Shown here in pieces: positions 7,264 to 14,668 of a stretch of 17,454 bases of DNA (position 1 is the first letter of the stretch; each line of letters begins with the position of its first letter). The stretch lies in assembly GCA_003566875.1 (NCBI GenBank), contig PXBQ01000398.1, forward strand, positions 1 through 17,454, written 5' to 3'. The DNA is from Spirochaetaceae bacterium (GTDB lineage Bacteria; Spirochaetota; Spirochaetia; DSM-27196; PXBQ01). Both the position numbers and the translations under genes were made by a program. The notes below the pieces were generated by a model. The model was given only the letters and a program-made list of their open reading frames with translations, did not search any database and was not told the DNA's origin.

Positions 7264-7570
7264 CCTGCCCCGCTCTCAGTTCCCACGATGCTTCTTTCAA
7301 CTCCTTGCCCGGTCGAAAAACTACCACGCCGTGATCCTGTACGGAAACGGTCTCGCCGGTCTTCGGATTCCTCGCGCGTTCGCGCCCCTTCCGTGTCCGG
7401 ATCTCGAACGTGCCAAATCCCCGAAACTCGATAACCTTGTCATCGAGCAGGGCGTTCTTCACCTGTGAGAAAAAAAGATCAACAACCGTGTGGATGTCTT
7501 TTTTGCTCAGGCCCGTGGACTCCGCTATTTCCTCCACGATTTCGGCCTTCGTCAACTTACTCGACGCCAC
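7256..7570 (-). CDS. hup: HU/IHF-family nucleoid protein
   Basis: This small DNA-bending protein of 104 residues dimerises and wraps or bends DNA. The family signature is clear: helical N-terminal half, then IEFRGFGTFEIRTRKGRERARNPKTGE (about 47-73), whose arm inserts its proline (P69) into the minor groove, then VVVFRPGKELKE. It is ~10-14 residues longer than E. coli HU, mostly at the C-terminus. The start is a GTG at 7570, with AAAGGGGA ending about 6 bases before it; there is no in-frame ATG nearby. It lies 64 bp downstream of rpsT and overlaps lnt copy 2 by 8 bases, giving a rpsT-hup-lnt transcript. From sequence alone I cannot say whether it works as an HU homodimer or is IHF-like. Confidence 0.95.
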   Translation of the reverse strand: MASSKLTKAEIVEEIAESTGLSKKDIHTVVDLFFSQVKNALLDDKVIEFRGFGTFEIRTRKGRERARNPKTGETVSVQDHGVVVFRPGKELKEASWELRAGQGE

Positions 7571-7624
7571 GGACCATCCCCTTTCTATCCGGTGAATGCG
7601 AAAAACATGTTTCGGCGAGATTAC

Positions 7625-7645
7625 CCGCCTCGTCTCAGGAGGCGG
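7625..7645 (-). promoter_or_regulatory. Hairpin overlapping the rpsT stop codon
   Basis: CCGCCTC and GAGGCGG form a perfect 7-bp GC-rich stem with a 7-base loop that contains the rpsT stop. No T-run follows, so full termination is unlikely. It could attenuate transcription or protect the rpsT message at the rpsT-hup boundary. Confidence 0.35.
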
Positions 7646-7907
7646 ATAGAACCGACGCTACCTTTTTGCTCAGACGCGCCTTCGTGCGCGCGGCGGTATT
7701 CGGATGATAAATACCTTTGCCGGCGGCGGTGTCGATGAGTTTTGTGACCTCCGCGAACCTCGCTTTCGCAAGCGCTGCATCCTGGTCTTGAACAGCCTTG
7801 AGCAGGCCCTTCACGCTTGACCGAACGTGACTCCGAACGCTTCGATTACGAACACGACTCACTTCACTTTGTCTATGCCGTTTTGCGGCTGAATCCTTCT
7901 TGACCAA
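7635..7907 (-). CDS. rpsT: 30S ribosomal protein S20
   Basis: This 90-residue basic protein binds 16S rRNA early in small-subunit assembly. The N-terminus SAAKRHRQSEVSRVRNRSVRS and the C-terminal GKGIYHPNTAARTKARLSKKV are typical of S20. The start codon is a TTG at 7907 with a very strong SD (GGAGGAAGG) in front; no ATG or GTG fits. E. coli rpsT also starts with UUG, and this weak start is part of its autogenous control, so the same may hold here. It is the first gene of the rpsT-hup-lnt unit and has its own promoter at 7952-7980. Confidence 0.96.
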   Translation of the reverse strand: MVKKDSAAKRHRQSEVSRVRNRSVRSHVRSSVKGLLKAVQDQDAALAKARFAEVTKLIDTAAGKGIYHPNTAARTKARLSKKVASVLSAS

Positions 7908-7951
7908 GTAGTCCTTCCTCCACGTATTTTCAAGTTACGTAATGAGCTATG

Positions 7952-7980
7952 ACAGTATCAAATCCTTCACCGAGTGTCAA
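7952..7980 (-). promoter_or_regulatory. Strong promoter for rpsT-hup-lnt
   Basis: On the minus strand there is a perfect TTGACA (7975-7980), a 17-bp spacer and TACTGT (7952-7957). The predicted start near 7945 gives a leader of about 38 bases that carries the strong rpsT SD. No other -35/-10 pair in the gap is as good. Confidence 0.72.
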
Positions 7981-7999
7981 CGCGCAAATCATGTCACAA

Positions 8000-8069
8000 A
8001 CTCGGTTCCCAGCGATTCTAACGGTGGCTCTGAGTTGGGGCTCTGTACCTTGAGAATCGCTACTCGGTT
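8000..8069. repeat. 9-bp inverted repeat flanked by an 8-bp direct repeat in the rpsT/plsC divergent region
   Basis: AGCGATTCT (8011-8019) and AGAATCGCT (8053-8061) are perfect inverted repeats. The stem can extend inward with an A-T pair, then GGT pairing with ACC plus a G-T wobble. The loop holds two copies of GGCTCTG. Immediately outside lie direct copies of ACTCGGTT (8000-8007 and 8062-8069). It could be a structured leader of plsC, a binding site upstream of the rpsT promoter, or the scar of a small inserted element. No coding potential is apparent. Confidence 0.5.
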
Positions 8070-8100
8070 TCCGTTGGACAATTGCTCAATCGGTGCAATC

Positions 8101-8115
8101 ACGGTACAGTACCGT
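8101..8115. promoter_or_regulatory. 15-bp perfect palindrome just upstream of plsC (candidate operator)
   Basis: ACGGTAC and GTACCGT flank a single central A, ending at the base before the plsC SD region. A one-base loop cannot form an RNA hairpin well, so a dimeric DNA-binding protein is the more natural reader. A protein bound there would block transcription of plsC and the two ABC genes. No regulator gene lies next to it. Confidence 0.45.
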
Positions 8116-8125
8116 GAGGTGTTCC

Positions 8126-8881
8126 ATGGCGGCGGGTTTTTTTTTGTTTTTTTTTATCTCGGTGCTTCTCTATTTTGACGTCCAGATTCGGATACGGCGG
8201 GTCTTTGGGTACTCGGTCGCTCGCGCGTACGTCGACAAGAACCGCGCGCGCATAGCAAAGCGCCTTTTCGACTGCGCGCGGTTTTTCGGCGGACTTCGCT
8301 TGATACTCGAGAATAAGACGAACAAATCGCTTCCCGAGCGTTTTGTGGTTCTATCGAACCATCAAAGCCTCATCGATATTCCGGCGCTGGTCGCGACGGT
8401 GCCGACGCACCAACTACGATTTGTCGCGAAGCGAGAGCTTGGCCGTGGGGTTCCGCTCGTTTCGCAGATGTTGAGGATTCAAAAACACGCGCTGATCAAC
8501 CGGAAGACGAACTTCTCGCAAACAATGAAAGAACTGAAAGACTTTGCGGGCGGCACCGCACGAATCGCGTGCCCCGTTATCTTTCCGGAAGGAACTCGGT
8601 CTCGCGACGGTGAACTCGGCGCCTTCCACACCGGCGCGGCGCGCGTAATCCTCGAGCGCGCGCACATGCCTGTCCTCACTGTCGCGATCGACGGTGGGAA
8701 AAACCTCTCGACGATAAAAGACCTGCTTCATCTTCGTTATGGGCTTGTGTACCGCGTGGCATTTCTCTCGTTGCGCGACACCCCCGAAAGCAAGACCGAG
8801 GTAATCTCGGCGATAGCCGACGCTCGCGGCGAGATACTCGCGCAGCTCGCTCGATGGCGAGGGACGACCGCCGCGTGCTAA
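8126..8881 (+). CDS. plsC: 1-acyl-sn-glycerol-3-phosphate acyltransferase
   Basis: PlsC transfers an acyl chain to lysophosphatidic acid, making phosphatidic acid, at the inner face of the membrane. The 251-residue product begins with a hydrophobic anchor (residues ~4-17). The catalytic H(X4)D motif is NHQSLID with H79 and D84. The acyl-acceptor site motif FPEGTRSRDGELGAFHTGAARV follows at ~153. The ATG at 8126 is preferred because GAGGTG lies 4 bases upstream; a GTG at 8093 in the same frame has no SD. The T9-G-T9 tract at 8137-8155 encodes residues 4-10. The 3' end overlaps the first ABC gene by 28 bases, so the three genes form an operon. Substrate chain preference cannot be told. Confidence 0.92.
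   Translation: MAAGFFLFFFISVLLYFDVQIRIRRVFGYSVARAYVDKNRARIAKRLFDCARFFGGLRLILENKTNKSLPERFVVLSNHQSLIDIPALVATVPTHQLRFVAKRELGRGVPLVSQMLRIQKHALINRKTNFSQTMKELKDFAGGTARIACPVIFPEGTRSRDGELGAFHTGAARVILERAHMPVLTVAIDGGKNLSTIKDLLHLRYGLVYRVAFLSLRDTPESKTEVISAIADARGEILAQLARWRGTTAAC
8137..8155 (+). repeat. T9-G-T9 homopolymer tract at the start of plsC
   Basis: Two runs of nine T separated by one G fall within codons 4-10 of plsC, in otherwise GC-rich coding DNA. A one-base gain puts the frame into a TGA at 8176-8178. A one-base loss leads to a TAG at 8253-8255. Slippage would therefore switch plsC off, and possibly the overlapping ABC genes through polarity. Confidence 0.75.
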
Positions 8882-10635
8882 AAGAATACCGAACGCTCCT
8901 CCCGTTCTTGCGCCGTTACCGCATGTGGTACCTCGGCGGCGTTTTGGCGCTGATCGTGACAAGCGGAGCGCAGTTGATGATCCCGCAGTTCATCCGGCAC
9001 GCGATCGACATGATCGCCGGCGGCGATTTCGAGTTGAGCGCAATTGCCCGGACGATGCTTCTGATGGTCGCTACGGCGTTCGTGATCGCGATGGGGCGGC
9101 TCGGATGGCGGTTTTTTATCCACGGCGCGTCGCGACGGATCGAAAAAGAACTGCGCGAAAAACTATTCGACCATCTCCTGAAGCTCTCCCCGTCGTTCTT
9201 CGGACGCAACAAGACCGGAGATATCATGGCGCGCGCGACGAACGACATGGACGCCGTGCGCATGGCGAGCGGAATGGCGTTTGTCGCGTTTGTCGACGGT
9301 CTTTTCCTCACGATTGCGATACTCGCGATCCTGTTCACCCAACAGGCGCGCCTGACGCTCGTCACGATCATCCCGTTGCCGCTCATTACGATAATGATCC
9401 TTTTTTTTGGAAGAGTCATCGGGAAACTCTTCAAGGGCGTCCAGGAGGGGTTTTCGCGCCTAAGCGAACAATCTCGCGAAACATTAACCGGGATTCGGGT
9501 AGTTCAGTCTTTTGTGCGCGAGGACTACTTCCGTGATCGGTTTATGGCCGCAAACGCCGATTACCAGGCGAAGAACCTTCAGCTTGTACGAATCTGGGGC
9601 TTGTTTTTCCCGTTGGTTCACTTCCTCGCGGGGATCACCGGTTTGATTCTGCTGAGATTCGGCGGTGAGCTCGTGATCACCGGCACGTTGAGCCCCGGTG
9701 AGTTTGTCGCGACGATGAGCTACCTCGAGATGCTCATCTGGCCGATGCTCGGCGCGGGATTCACCGTGAACATGTTCCAACGCGGCGGCGCGTCGTTGGC
9801 GCGGATCAACGCGATCCTTGACGAGGCCCCCGAGATTACGTCGGCTCCCGACGCGGTCGCGTCTCCGGAGACTCCGTCGATCGAGTTCAGATCGCTCACG
9901 TTCACCTACCCGGGTGCCGATACCCCGGCGCTCGACGACATCTCGTTCTCGCTGCCGGCCGGCGGATTGCTCGGGATACTCGGACACACGGGCTCGGGGA
10001 AATCTACGTTGCTGACCTTGCTGCCACGGATGATCGACCCGCCTGAGGGCACGGTTTTCGTCGGCGGACGCGACGTAAGACAGTACAGACTCGACGGGCT
10101 TCGACGCGCTTTCGGTTTTGTCCCGCAGGATACGTTTCTCTTTTCCGACTCGCTCGAACACAACGTCCTTTTCGCGGTAAGGGCGTCCGATGAGGCCGTC
10201 AGAGGCGCAATCGTTACGCGGGTCGGAGCCGTCTCGGCGGTCGGACGCGACATCGAGAACTTCCCGAACGGCTGGAAAACCGAAATCGGCGAACGCGGGA
10301 TTACGCTTTCGGGGGGCCAGAAGCAAAGGATCGCGATTTCGCGCGCTCTCGCGGTCGACCCCTCGATACTCGTACTCGACGACGCGCTGTCGGCCGTAGA
10401 TACCGAGACCGAAGAAAAAATACTCCGAGCGCTCCTGCCCGAAAGAAAAGGAAAAACAACTATCGTTGTATCACACCGAATTTCGACACTTCAACACGCC
10501 GATCTGATCGTGGTCCTCAGGGACGGCCGCATCATTCAGAGCGGAAACCACGCGGAGTTGGTCAATTTGGACGGGTATTATCGAGAGATCTTCGAGCTGC
10601 AACAGCTTGAGTCACGGCGGGCACGCGATGAGTGA
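8854..10635 (+). CDS. ABC exporter half-transporter with degenerate catalytic site (TM287/BmrC-like)
   Basis: This is a 593-residue half-transporter with six membrane helices (about 20-310) followed by an ATP-binding domain (about 343-575). Motifs are Walker A GHTGSGKST (377-385), Q-loop Q425 in VPQDTFLF, signature LSGGQKQR (485-492), Walker B ILVLDD (505-510), D-loop SAVD and switch H541. The usual catalytic glutamate after Walker B is aspartate (D510). That is the mark of the degenerate-site subunit in heterodimeric exporters such as TM287/288, LmrCD and BmrCD. The ATG at 8854 lies inside the end of plsC and has a poor SD, so translation probably depends on coupling. The partner follows with an 8-base overlap. 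The substrate is unknown: multidrug or lipid are both possible, and the plsC neighbour leans towards lipid. Confidence 0.93.
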   Translation: MARDDRRVLKEYRTLLPFLRRYRMWYLGGVLALIVTSGAQLMIPQFIRHAIDMIAGGDFELSAIARTMLLMVATAFVIAMGRLGWRFFIHGASRRIEKELREKLFDHLLKLSPSFFGRNKTGDIMARATNDMDAVRMASGMAFVAFVDGLFLTIAILAILFTQQARLTLVTIIPLPLITIMILFFGRVIGKLFKGVQEGFSRLSEQSRETLTGIRVVQSFVREDYFRDRFMAANADYQAKNLQLVRIWGLFFPLVHFLAGITGLILLRFGGELVITGTLSPGEFVATMSYLEMLIWPMLGAGFTVNMFQRGGASLARINAILDEAPEITSAPDAVASPETPSIEFRSLTFTYPGADTPALDDISFSLPAGGLLGILGHTGSGKSTLLTLLPRMIDPPEGTVFVGGRDVRQYRLDGLRRAFGFVPQDTFLFSDSLEHNVLFAVRASDEAVRGAIVTRVGAVSAVGRDIENFPNGWKTEIGERGITLSGGQKQRIAISRALAVDPSILVLDDALSAVDTETEEKILRALLPERKGKTTIVVSHRISTLQHADLIVVLRDGRIIQSGNHAELVNLDGYYREIFELQQLESRRARDE

Positions 10636-12694
10636 GAGACACATGGACCACGAAGAGATCATCAAAGGCTACGACCCCGTAATAATGCGCCGCCTCGTCC
10701 GTTTTCTCAGGCCGTACGTCGTCCCGGTTATCGGTGCCGTTTTTGCACTCATTATCTCGACGACCGGAGATCTGTTGATCCCGGTCGTAATCCAGAACGC
10801 GATCGACACGAAGATAATCGGCACGTACGGCCGCCTGCTCGACGACGACTCGTACATCAACGACGACACGGTCTTTCGCATCGGCGACGACGTATACGTG
10901 CCGGATCACCGCCTCGTGCGGACGGTAGGCGTCGATCGTCAAGTTCTCGAGCAGTCCGGCGTCTTGTCGCCGGACGCGTTTCATGTGTTCGAGATCGAGA
11001 CCGCCGCGCATCGCGATCTCATTGCGCGTTACCCGGATTTTTTTGTCGTGGACGCCGGGACCGCGGCGATCGAGGTCACGAATTTCCGCACGCTCTCGGA
11101 TGCCGAGAAGATGGCGGTGCGCGCTGCGGACTTTGCGGGTCTTTTGACTCTCGTGATCGGTTTCCTCGGCATCCTCTGCGCGGTTCTCATTTTTACGTTT
11201 CTCCAAGTGTATCTCATGGCTTACACCGGCCAAGGTGTGATGAAAGACCTTCGTTTGACGCTTTTCGATCACACGGTTAACCAATCGATCTCGTATCTCT
11301 CGCGGCACCCCGTCGGGAAACTGGTTACGCGAATGACAAACGACGTCGAGACTATCAACGAGCTGTTCACGAACGTCCTGATCAGCCTTATGCGCGACGT
11401 CGCGATGATGGTCGGCGTTCTTCTCGTCTTGTTTCTCATGAACCCGCGTCTCGCGCTTGTCGCGGTCCTGACGCTCCCACCCGTGATCATAAGCATGGCG
11501 TTCTTCCGGGTCCGGGCGCGCGAGGCGTATCGACGCGTACGTCTACTCGTTTCGCGAGTCAACGCATTCCTCGCCGAGCACATCTCGGGCATCTCGGTCG
11601 TCCAGATTTTCGCAAACGAGGATGCGACGCGCGACGTGTTCGGGCGCTCAAACTCCGGTTTGCTTTCCGCTCACCTTCAAGAGATGTACGTCTTCGCGGT
11701 GTTCCGCCCCCTGCTCGATCTGCTTCTCTCCGTTTCGATCGGCGTCGTCGTGTACTACGGCGCGTCGACGTACATCACGGGCCTCGTGTCGCTCGGAGTG
11801 CTCATCGCGTTCATCAACCTCTTGCGACGGTTCTACCAGCCGGTGATGGACATCGCCGAGAAGTTCACTATTCTTCAGAGTGCAATGGCGGGGAGCGAAC
11901 GTGTATTCCAGCTTCTCGACGAAAGAGAGCGAATTCCGGACGAAGGAACCGGCCGGCTACGGCGCGTCGAAGGAAAAATCGAGTTCCGCTCGGTCAGTTT
12001 CTCGTACAAGCCCGGTGAACCGGTGCTTAAGAACGTATCGTTCACGGCGCAGCCCGGCGAGACGGTCGCGATTGTCGGGTACACGGGAGCCGGGAAAACA
12101 ACGATCGCGAGCCTGCTCACGCGTTTTTGGGACATCGATTCGGGCAATATCCTGCTCGATGGAAACGATATCCGGTCGATCCCGCTGCACGAACTGCGAA
12201 CCGCTATTCAGCCGATCCAGCAGGATGTTTTTCTTTTCAACGAGACGATCCGCGAGAACATCGTGCTCGGCGCGGCGGTGTCGGAGACATCGCTCCGGCA
12301 CGCGGTCGAGACCGCGCAAGCGCATCACTTCATCGACCACCTACCGGACGGTATCGACACGCATCTCGAAGAGGGAGCCGTGAACATCTCTACCGGCCAG
12401 CGGCAACTGATTTCGTTCGCCCGAATCATCGCGAACGACCCGCGCGTCATAATAATGGATGAAGCCACATCGAGCATCGACACCGAGACCGAAGTTCTGA
12501 TTCAGAAAGGGATGCACGCGGTGCTCGAAGGCAGAACCTCGCTTGTGATCGCTCATCGTCTTTCGACGATCAAATACTCGGACAAGATAATCGTTTTGTC
12601 GAATGGCGAGGTGGTCGAGCAGGGAACCCACGACGAACTCATCGACCGGCGTGGCCTATACTTCAACCTATATCGATTACAGTATCAGGAGTAA
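10628..12694 (+). CDS. ABC exporter half-transporter, partner subunit with ~100-residue extracytoplasmic insert (TM288/BmrD-like)
   Basis: Numbering is from the TTG at 10607 (695 aa). It has a membrane domain (helices from ~38 to ~430) and an ATP-binding domain (~455-690). Motifs are Walker A GYTGAGKTT (491-499), QQDVFLF, Walker B VIIMDE (614-619) with the catalytic E619, and H650. The signature is ISTGQ (594-598) instead of LSGGQ. This is the reciprocal pattern to the first subunit: its canonical catalytic glutamate pairs with the partner's good signature, and its poor signature falls in the degenerate site. Between helices 1 and 2, residues ~68-170 are polar and acidic and should face the periplasm. 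Start choices are ATG 10628 (8-base overlap with the upstream gene, GGCGGG upstream) or ATG 10643; the TTG at 10607 is less likely. It converges on the PSP1 gene. Confidence 0.92.
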   Translation: MSERHMDHEEIIKGYDPVIMRRLVRFLRPYVVPVIGAVFALIISTTGDLLIPVVIQNAIDTKIIGTYGRLLDDDSYINDDTVFRIGDDVYVPDHRLVRTVGVDRQVLEQSGVLSPDAFHVFEIETAAHRDLIARYPDFFVVDAGTAAIEVTNFRTLSDAEKMAVRAADFAGLLTLVIGFLGILCAVLIFTFLQVYLMAYTGQGVMKDLRLTLFDHTVNQSISYLSRHPVGKLVTRMTNDVETINELFTNVLISLMRDVAMMVGVLLVLFLMNPRLALVAVLTLPPVIISMAFFRVRAREAYRRVRLLVSRVNAFLAEHISGISVVQIFANEDATRDVFGRSNSGLLSAHLQEMYVFAVFRPLLDLLLSVSIGVVVYYGASTYITGLVSLGVLIAFINLLRRFYQPVMDIAEKFTILQSAMAGSERVFQLLDERERIPDEGTGRLRRVEGKIEFRSVSFSYKPGEPVLKNVSFTAQPGETVAIVGYTGAGKTTIASLLTRFWDIDSGNILLDGNDIRSIPLHELRTAIQPIQQDVFLFNETIRENIVLGAAVSETSLRHAVETAQAHHFIDHLPDGIDTHLEEGAVNISTGQRQLISFARIIANDPRVIIMDEATSSIDTETEVLIQKGMHAVLEGRTSLVIAHRLSTIKYSDKIIVLSNGEVVEQGTHDELIDRRGLYFNLYRLQYQE

Positions 12695-12751
12695 TCGGCC
12701 GGGAGTGATCGCACGGGCATAAACGTCGATCATTCGGAATGACGCAGATCG

Positions 12752-13654
12752 TCAGCCGGTGCCGCACGGGGTATCGACGATTTCCCACCCGGTTCCCGAC
12801 TCGGCCCGCCGAACACGACAGGTCGGAATCGTCATGTACCGTCCGTCCTCGCCGGCCAATCGTATCACCATCGTGACGACGTTCAACTCCACGATACGAA
12901 ACACGGTTCCGTCGTACTTGATCCGCGTGTTCTCCGACGGAAGTCGCTTCTTCTCTTCGCGGTAAAAGTCGTTTTCGTACTCGAGACAGCACAAAAGCCG
13001 TCCACACGGTCCCGAGATCTTCATCGAGCTCAACGAAAGATCCTGGTTTTTTGCCATCCGAATCGAAACCGGCTTGATCTTGTCGCTCAGGCCATGACAG
13101 CAGAACGTTCGACCGCATACACCGATCCCGCCGAGGATCCGCGAGTCGTCGCGCACGCCGATCTGGCGCAACTCGATACGCATCCTGAAGTATCCGACAA
13201 GGTCCTTGACGAGGTCCCGGAAATCAACTCGAGTCTCGGCGGTGAAAAAGAACAATACTTTCGACTCATCGAGTACGAAGTGAGCCGAAACAAGCTTCAT
13301 CTGCAGTTTCTTTGCCTCGATCCGTTCACGACAGAACTCAAGCGCCTCGGGTTCGCGCTCGACGTTTCGCCGGTACGCGTCGACATCCGAGTCGTGCGCC
13401 TTTCGCAGAATCTCGGTCCGATCTTTCCAGCTCTGCGCGTTTTCCGGCATCACGGTACCGAGTATCCGGCCAAGATCGCCACCGTACCGTGTCGGAATCA
13501 CGACAAAATCGCCTTTTCGAATCGTCACACCCGTCGGATTGGTACAAAGCTCGGTCTCGCTCGAGTGCAGCACCTTGACAAGAATTAACGCATCGTTCGG
13601 AATTTCCTCCCGAAGTGCGACTTTTGCAGCTATATCACTCATGTCTGTTCCCAT
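12752..13654 (-). CDS. ricT: PSP1-domain protein, RicT/YaaT family, iron-sulfur ligand cysteines present
   Basis: This 300-residue protein has the PSP1 C-terminal domain (about 90-240). In Bacillus RicT (YaaT) forms a complex with RicA and RicF that carries [4Fe-4S] clusters and promotes RNase Y-dependent mRNA maturation. The cysteines here are C180, C185, C186, C217, C222 and C223, in GIGVCGRTFCCHGL and SGPCGRLLCCLEYE. The spacing of C180-C185-C186-C217 fits what I recall of the RicT ligand set. The start is ATG 13654, 20 bases after the YaaR stop, or ATG 13642; neither has a strong SD. A perfect CTGCT/AGCAG repeat lies in the gap. It is last in the M23-bactofilin-YaaR-PSP1 unit and converges on the ABC genes. 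No RicA or RicF homologue is in the window, so equivalence to the Bacillus complex is unproven. Confidence 0.9.
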   Translation of the reverse strand: MGTDMSDIAAKVALREEIPNDALILVKVLHSSETELCTNPTGVTIRKGDFVVIPTRYGGDLGRILGTVMPENAQSWKDRTEILRKAHDSDVDAYRRNVEREPEALEFCRERIEAKKLQMKLVSAHFVLDESKVLFFFTAETRVDFRDLVKDLVGYFRMRIELRQIGVRDDSRILGGIGVCGRTFCCHGLSDKIKPVSIRMAKNQDLSLSSMKISGPCGRLLCCLEYENDFYREEKKRLPSENTRIKYDGTVFRIVELNVVTMVIRLAGEDGRYMTIPTCRVRRAESGTGWEIVDTPCGTG

Positions 13655-13674
13655 CCTGCTGAAGCAGATCGTCC

Positions 13675-14175
13675 TTACTGAAGGAGATCGACGAGCAAAC
13701 CGTTTATCTCGTCGATGCGTCGAAGGATCTCGATTTGATCGCGCTGTGTCGCGAACATCCCCGACGCGAGCCGTTCTATTTTACCATCGATCACGCTGAT
13801 CAGGGTGAATTTCTTTCTTTTTAGGACATTGCCTGCGGACGATCTTTCATCTACGGCGTAACCGCCGGCCAACACCGCGGAGATAAACCGTCGCACCGCG
13901 TTTTTGTACTCCTGAATCGCATCGGCCGAGAGGTGCCGCTTGAGTTTGTCGCCGCGTGCATGAACCGCGTCGAGCAGTTCGTGAAGCTCGACGCGATCGG
14001 TTTCTTCCGATGTCGCTTCGACCATCGGGCCGATGGAACCGGGTTCCGAGACCGGATCGAGAAGAGACGCGAAGCGTGGGATCGGACGCGCAGAAGCCTT
14101 CCCGTCCGTGCGCTTTTTCTCGCGGGTCTCCCGTCTGTACGCGAAAAAACTACCCGTATTCTCGACGCGATCCAT
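13675..14175 (-). CDS. yaaR: YaaR family protein (DUF327)
   Basis: This 166-residue protein has a polar, basic N-terminal third (1-~60) and a helical C-terminal domain (~62-166). The end of the protein matches the DUF327/YaaR pattern: LLDAVHARGDKLKRHLSADAIQEYKNAVRRFI, then a K-rich turn (LKRKK), then RDQIEILRRIDEINGLLVDLLQ. YaaR has no established biochemical role. In Bacillus yaaR lies close to yaaT (the RicT/PSP1 gene); here the two are adjacent, so the link is kept across phyla. The start at 14175 has SD TGGAG 7 bases upstream, within the 14-base gap after bactofilin. A cytoplasmic helical adaptor is the simplest guess. The family call rests on the C-terminal pattern recognised by eye. Confidence 0.8.
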   Translation of the reverse strand: MDRVENTGSFFAYRRETREKKRTDGKASARPIPRFASLLDPVSEPGSIGPMVEATSEETDRVELHELLDAVHARGDKLKRHLSADAIQEYKNAVRRFISAVLAGGYAVDERSSAGNVLKRKKFTLISVIDGKIERLASGMFATQRDQIEILRRIDEINGLLVDLLQ

Positions 14176-14189
14176 CGGCTTACTCCAGC

Positions 14190-14651
14190 TTACTTCACCG
14201 CGGGTGTTCCGGTCCCGACGCTCGACGTTTCGTGTTTTCGGCTCCGTCGGCGGACGAGTCCGGAAGAACGGGCGTTCTCGCCGTCGCCGCCGACCGGAGA
14301 GGGCGTCCCGCTGACCATTATCGCCCCGTCGAGAAGAACCCCCTCCTCTGCGACAAGCCGCGGTGTATAGAGATTTCCGAGGACCAGCGCGGCCGACAGG
14401 ACGATCACTTTGTCGGTCGCGTAGACATTGCCACGAAAGACACCGCCGATTACGACGGTCGAAGCTTCGATCGTGCAGTCCGCGCGACCGTTCCGACCGA
14501 CGATCACTTTTCCGTCGGTTTTCACCGAGCCGGAATAATCGCCGTCGATCCGCATGAGACCGGATAGCTCGAGATGTCCACGAAACCGCGAGCCCTCTCC
14601 AACGATCGAATTTACGTAAAGGTCACTTTCAACATCATGAATTTTTCTCAT
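14190..14651 (-). CDS. Bactofilin (DUF583), copy 2, with Arg-rich tail
   Basis: This is a 153-residue bactofilin. The beta-helix core runs from ~14 to 114, with the repeats LMRIDGDYSGSV, TVVIGGVFRGNV and ALVLGNLYTPRL. Unlike copy 1 it has a ~40-residue low-complexity tail carrying a basic cluster RRRSRKH (134-140), which could bind membrane, nucleic acid or a partner. It starts at ATG 14651, 17 bases after the M23 stop, and the SD is weak. Bactofilins next to M23 endopeptidases are well known, for example CcmA with Csd1 in Helicobacter, where they direct local wall cutting and cell curvature. A role in cell shape with the adjacent peptidase is the natural inference. It is followed by yaaR. 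Confidence 0.94.
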   Translation of the reverse strand: MRKIHDVESDLYVNSIVGEGSRFRGHLELSGLMRIDGDYSGSVKTDGKVIVGRNGRADCTIEASTVVIGGVFRGNVYATDKVIVLSAALVLGNLYTPRLVAEEGVLLDGAIMVSGTPSPVGGDGENARSSGLVRRRSRKHETSSVGTGTPAVK

Positions 14652-14668
14652 ATTTCTTTACACCCGCA

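Noticed and set aside
9484..10326. 280-codon open frame on the minus strand across the first ABC gene
   Set aside because: It is a shadow of GC-rich coding DNA: Arg/Asp/Glu-rich with no recognisable domain, fully opposite a gene with complete ABC motifs.
12730..12742. TCATTC-G-GAATGA palindrome between the convergent ABC and PSP1 genes as a bidirectional terminator
   Set aside because: A one-base loop cannot form a stable hairpin and there is no T-run on either side; it may be chance.
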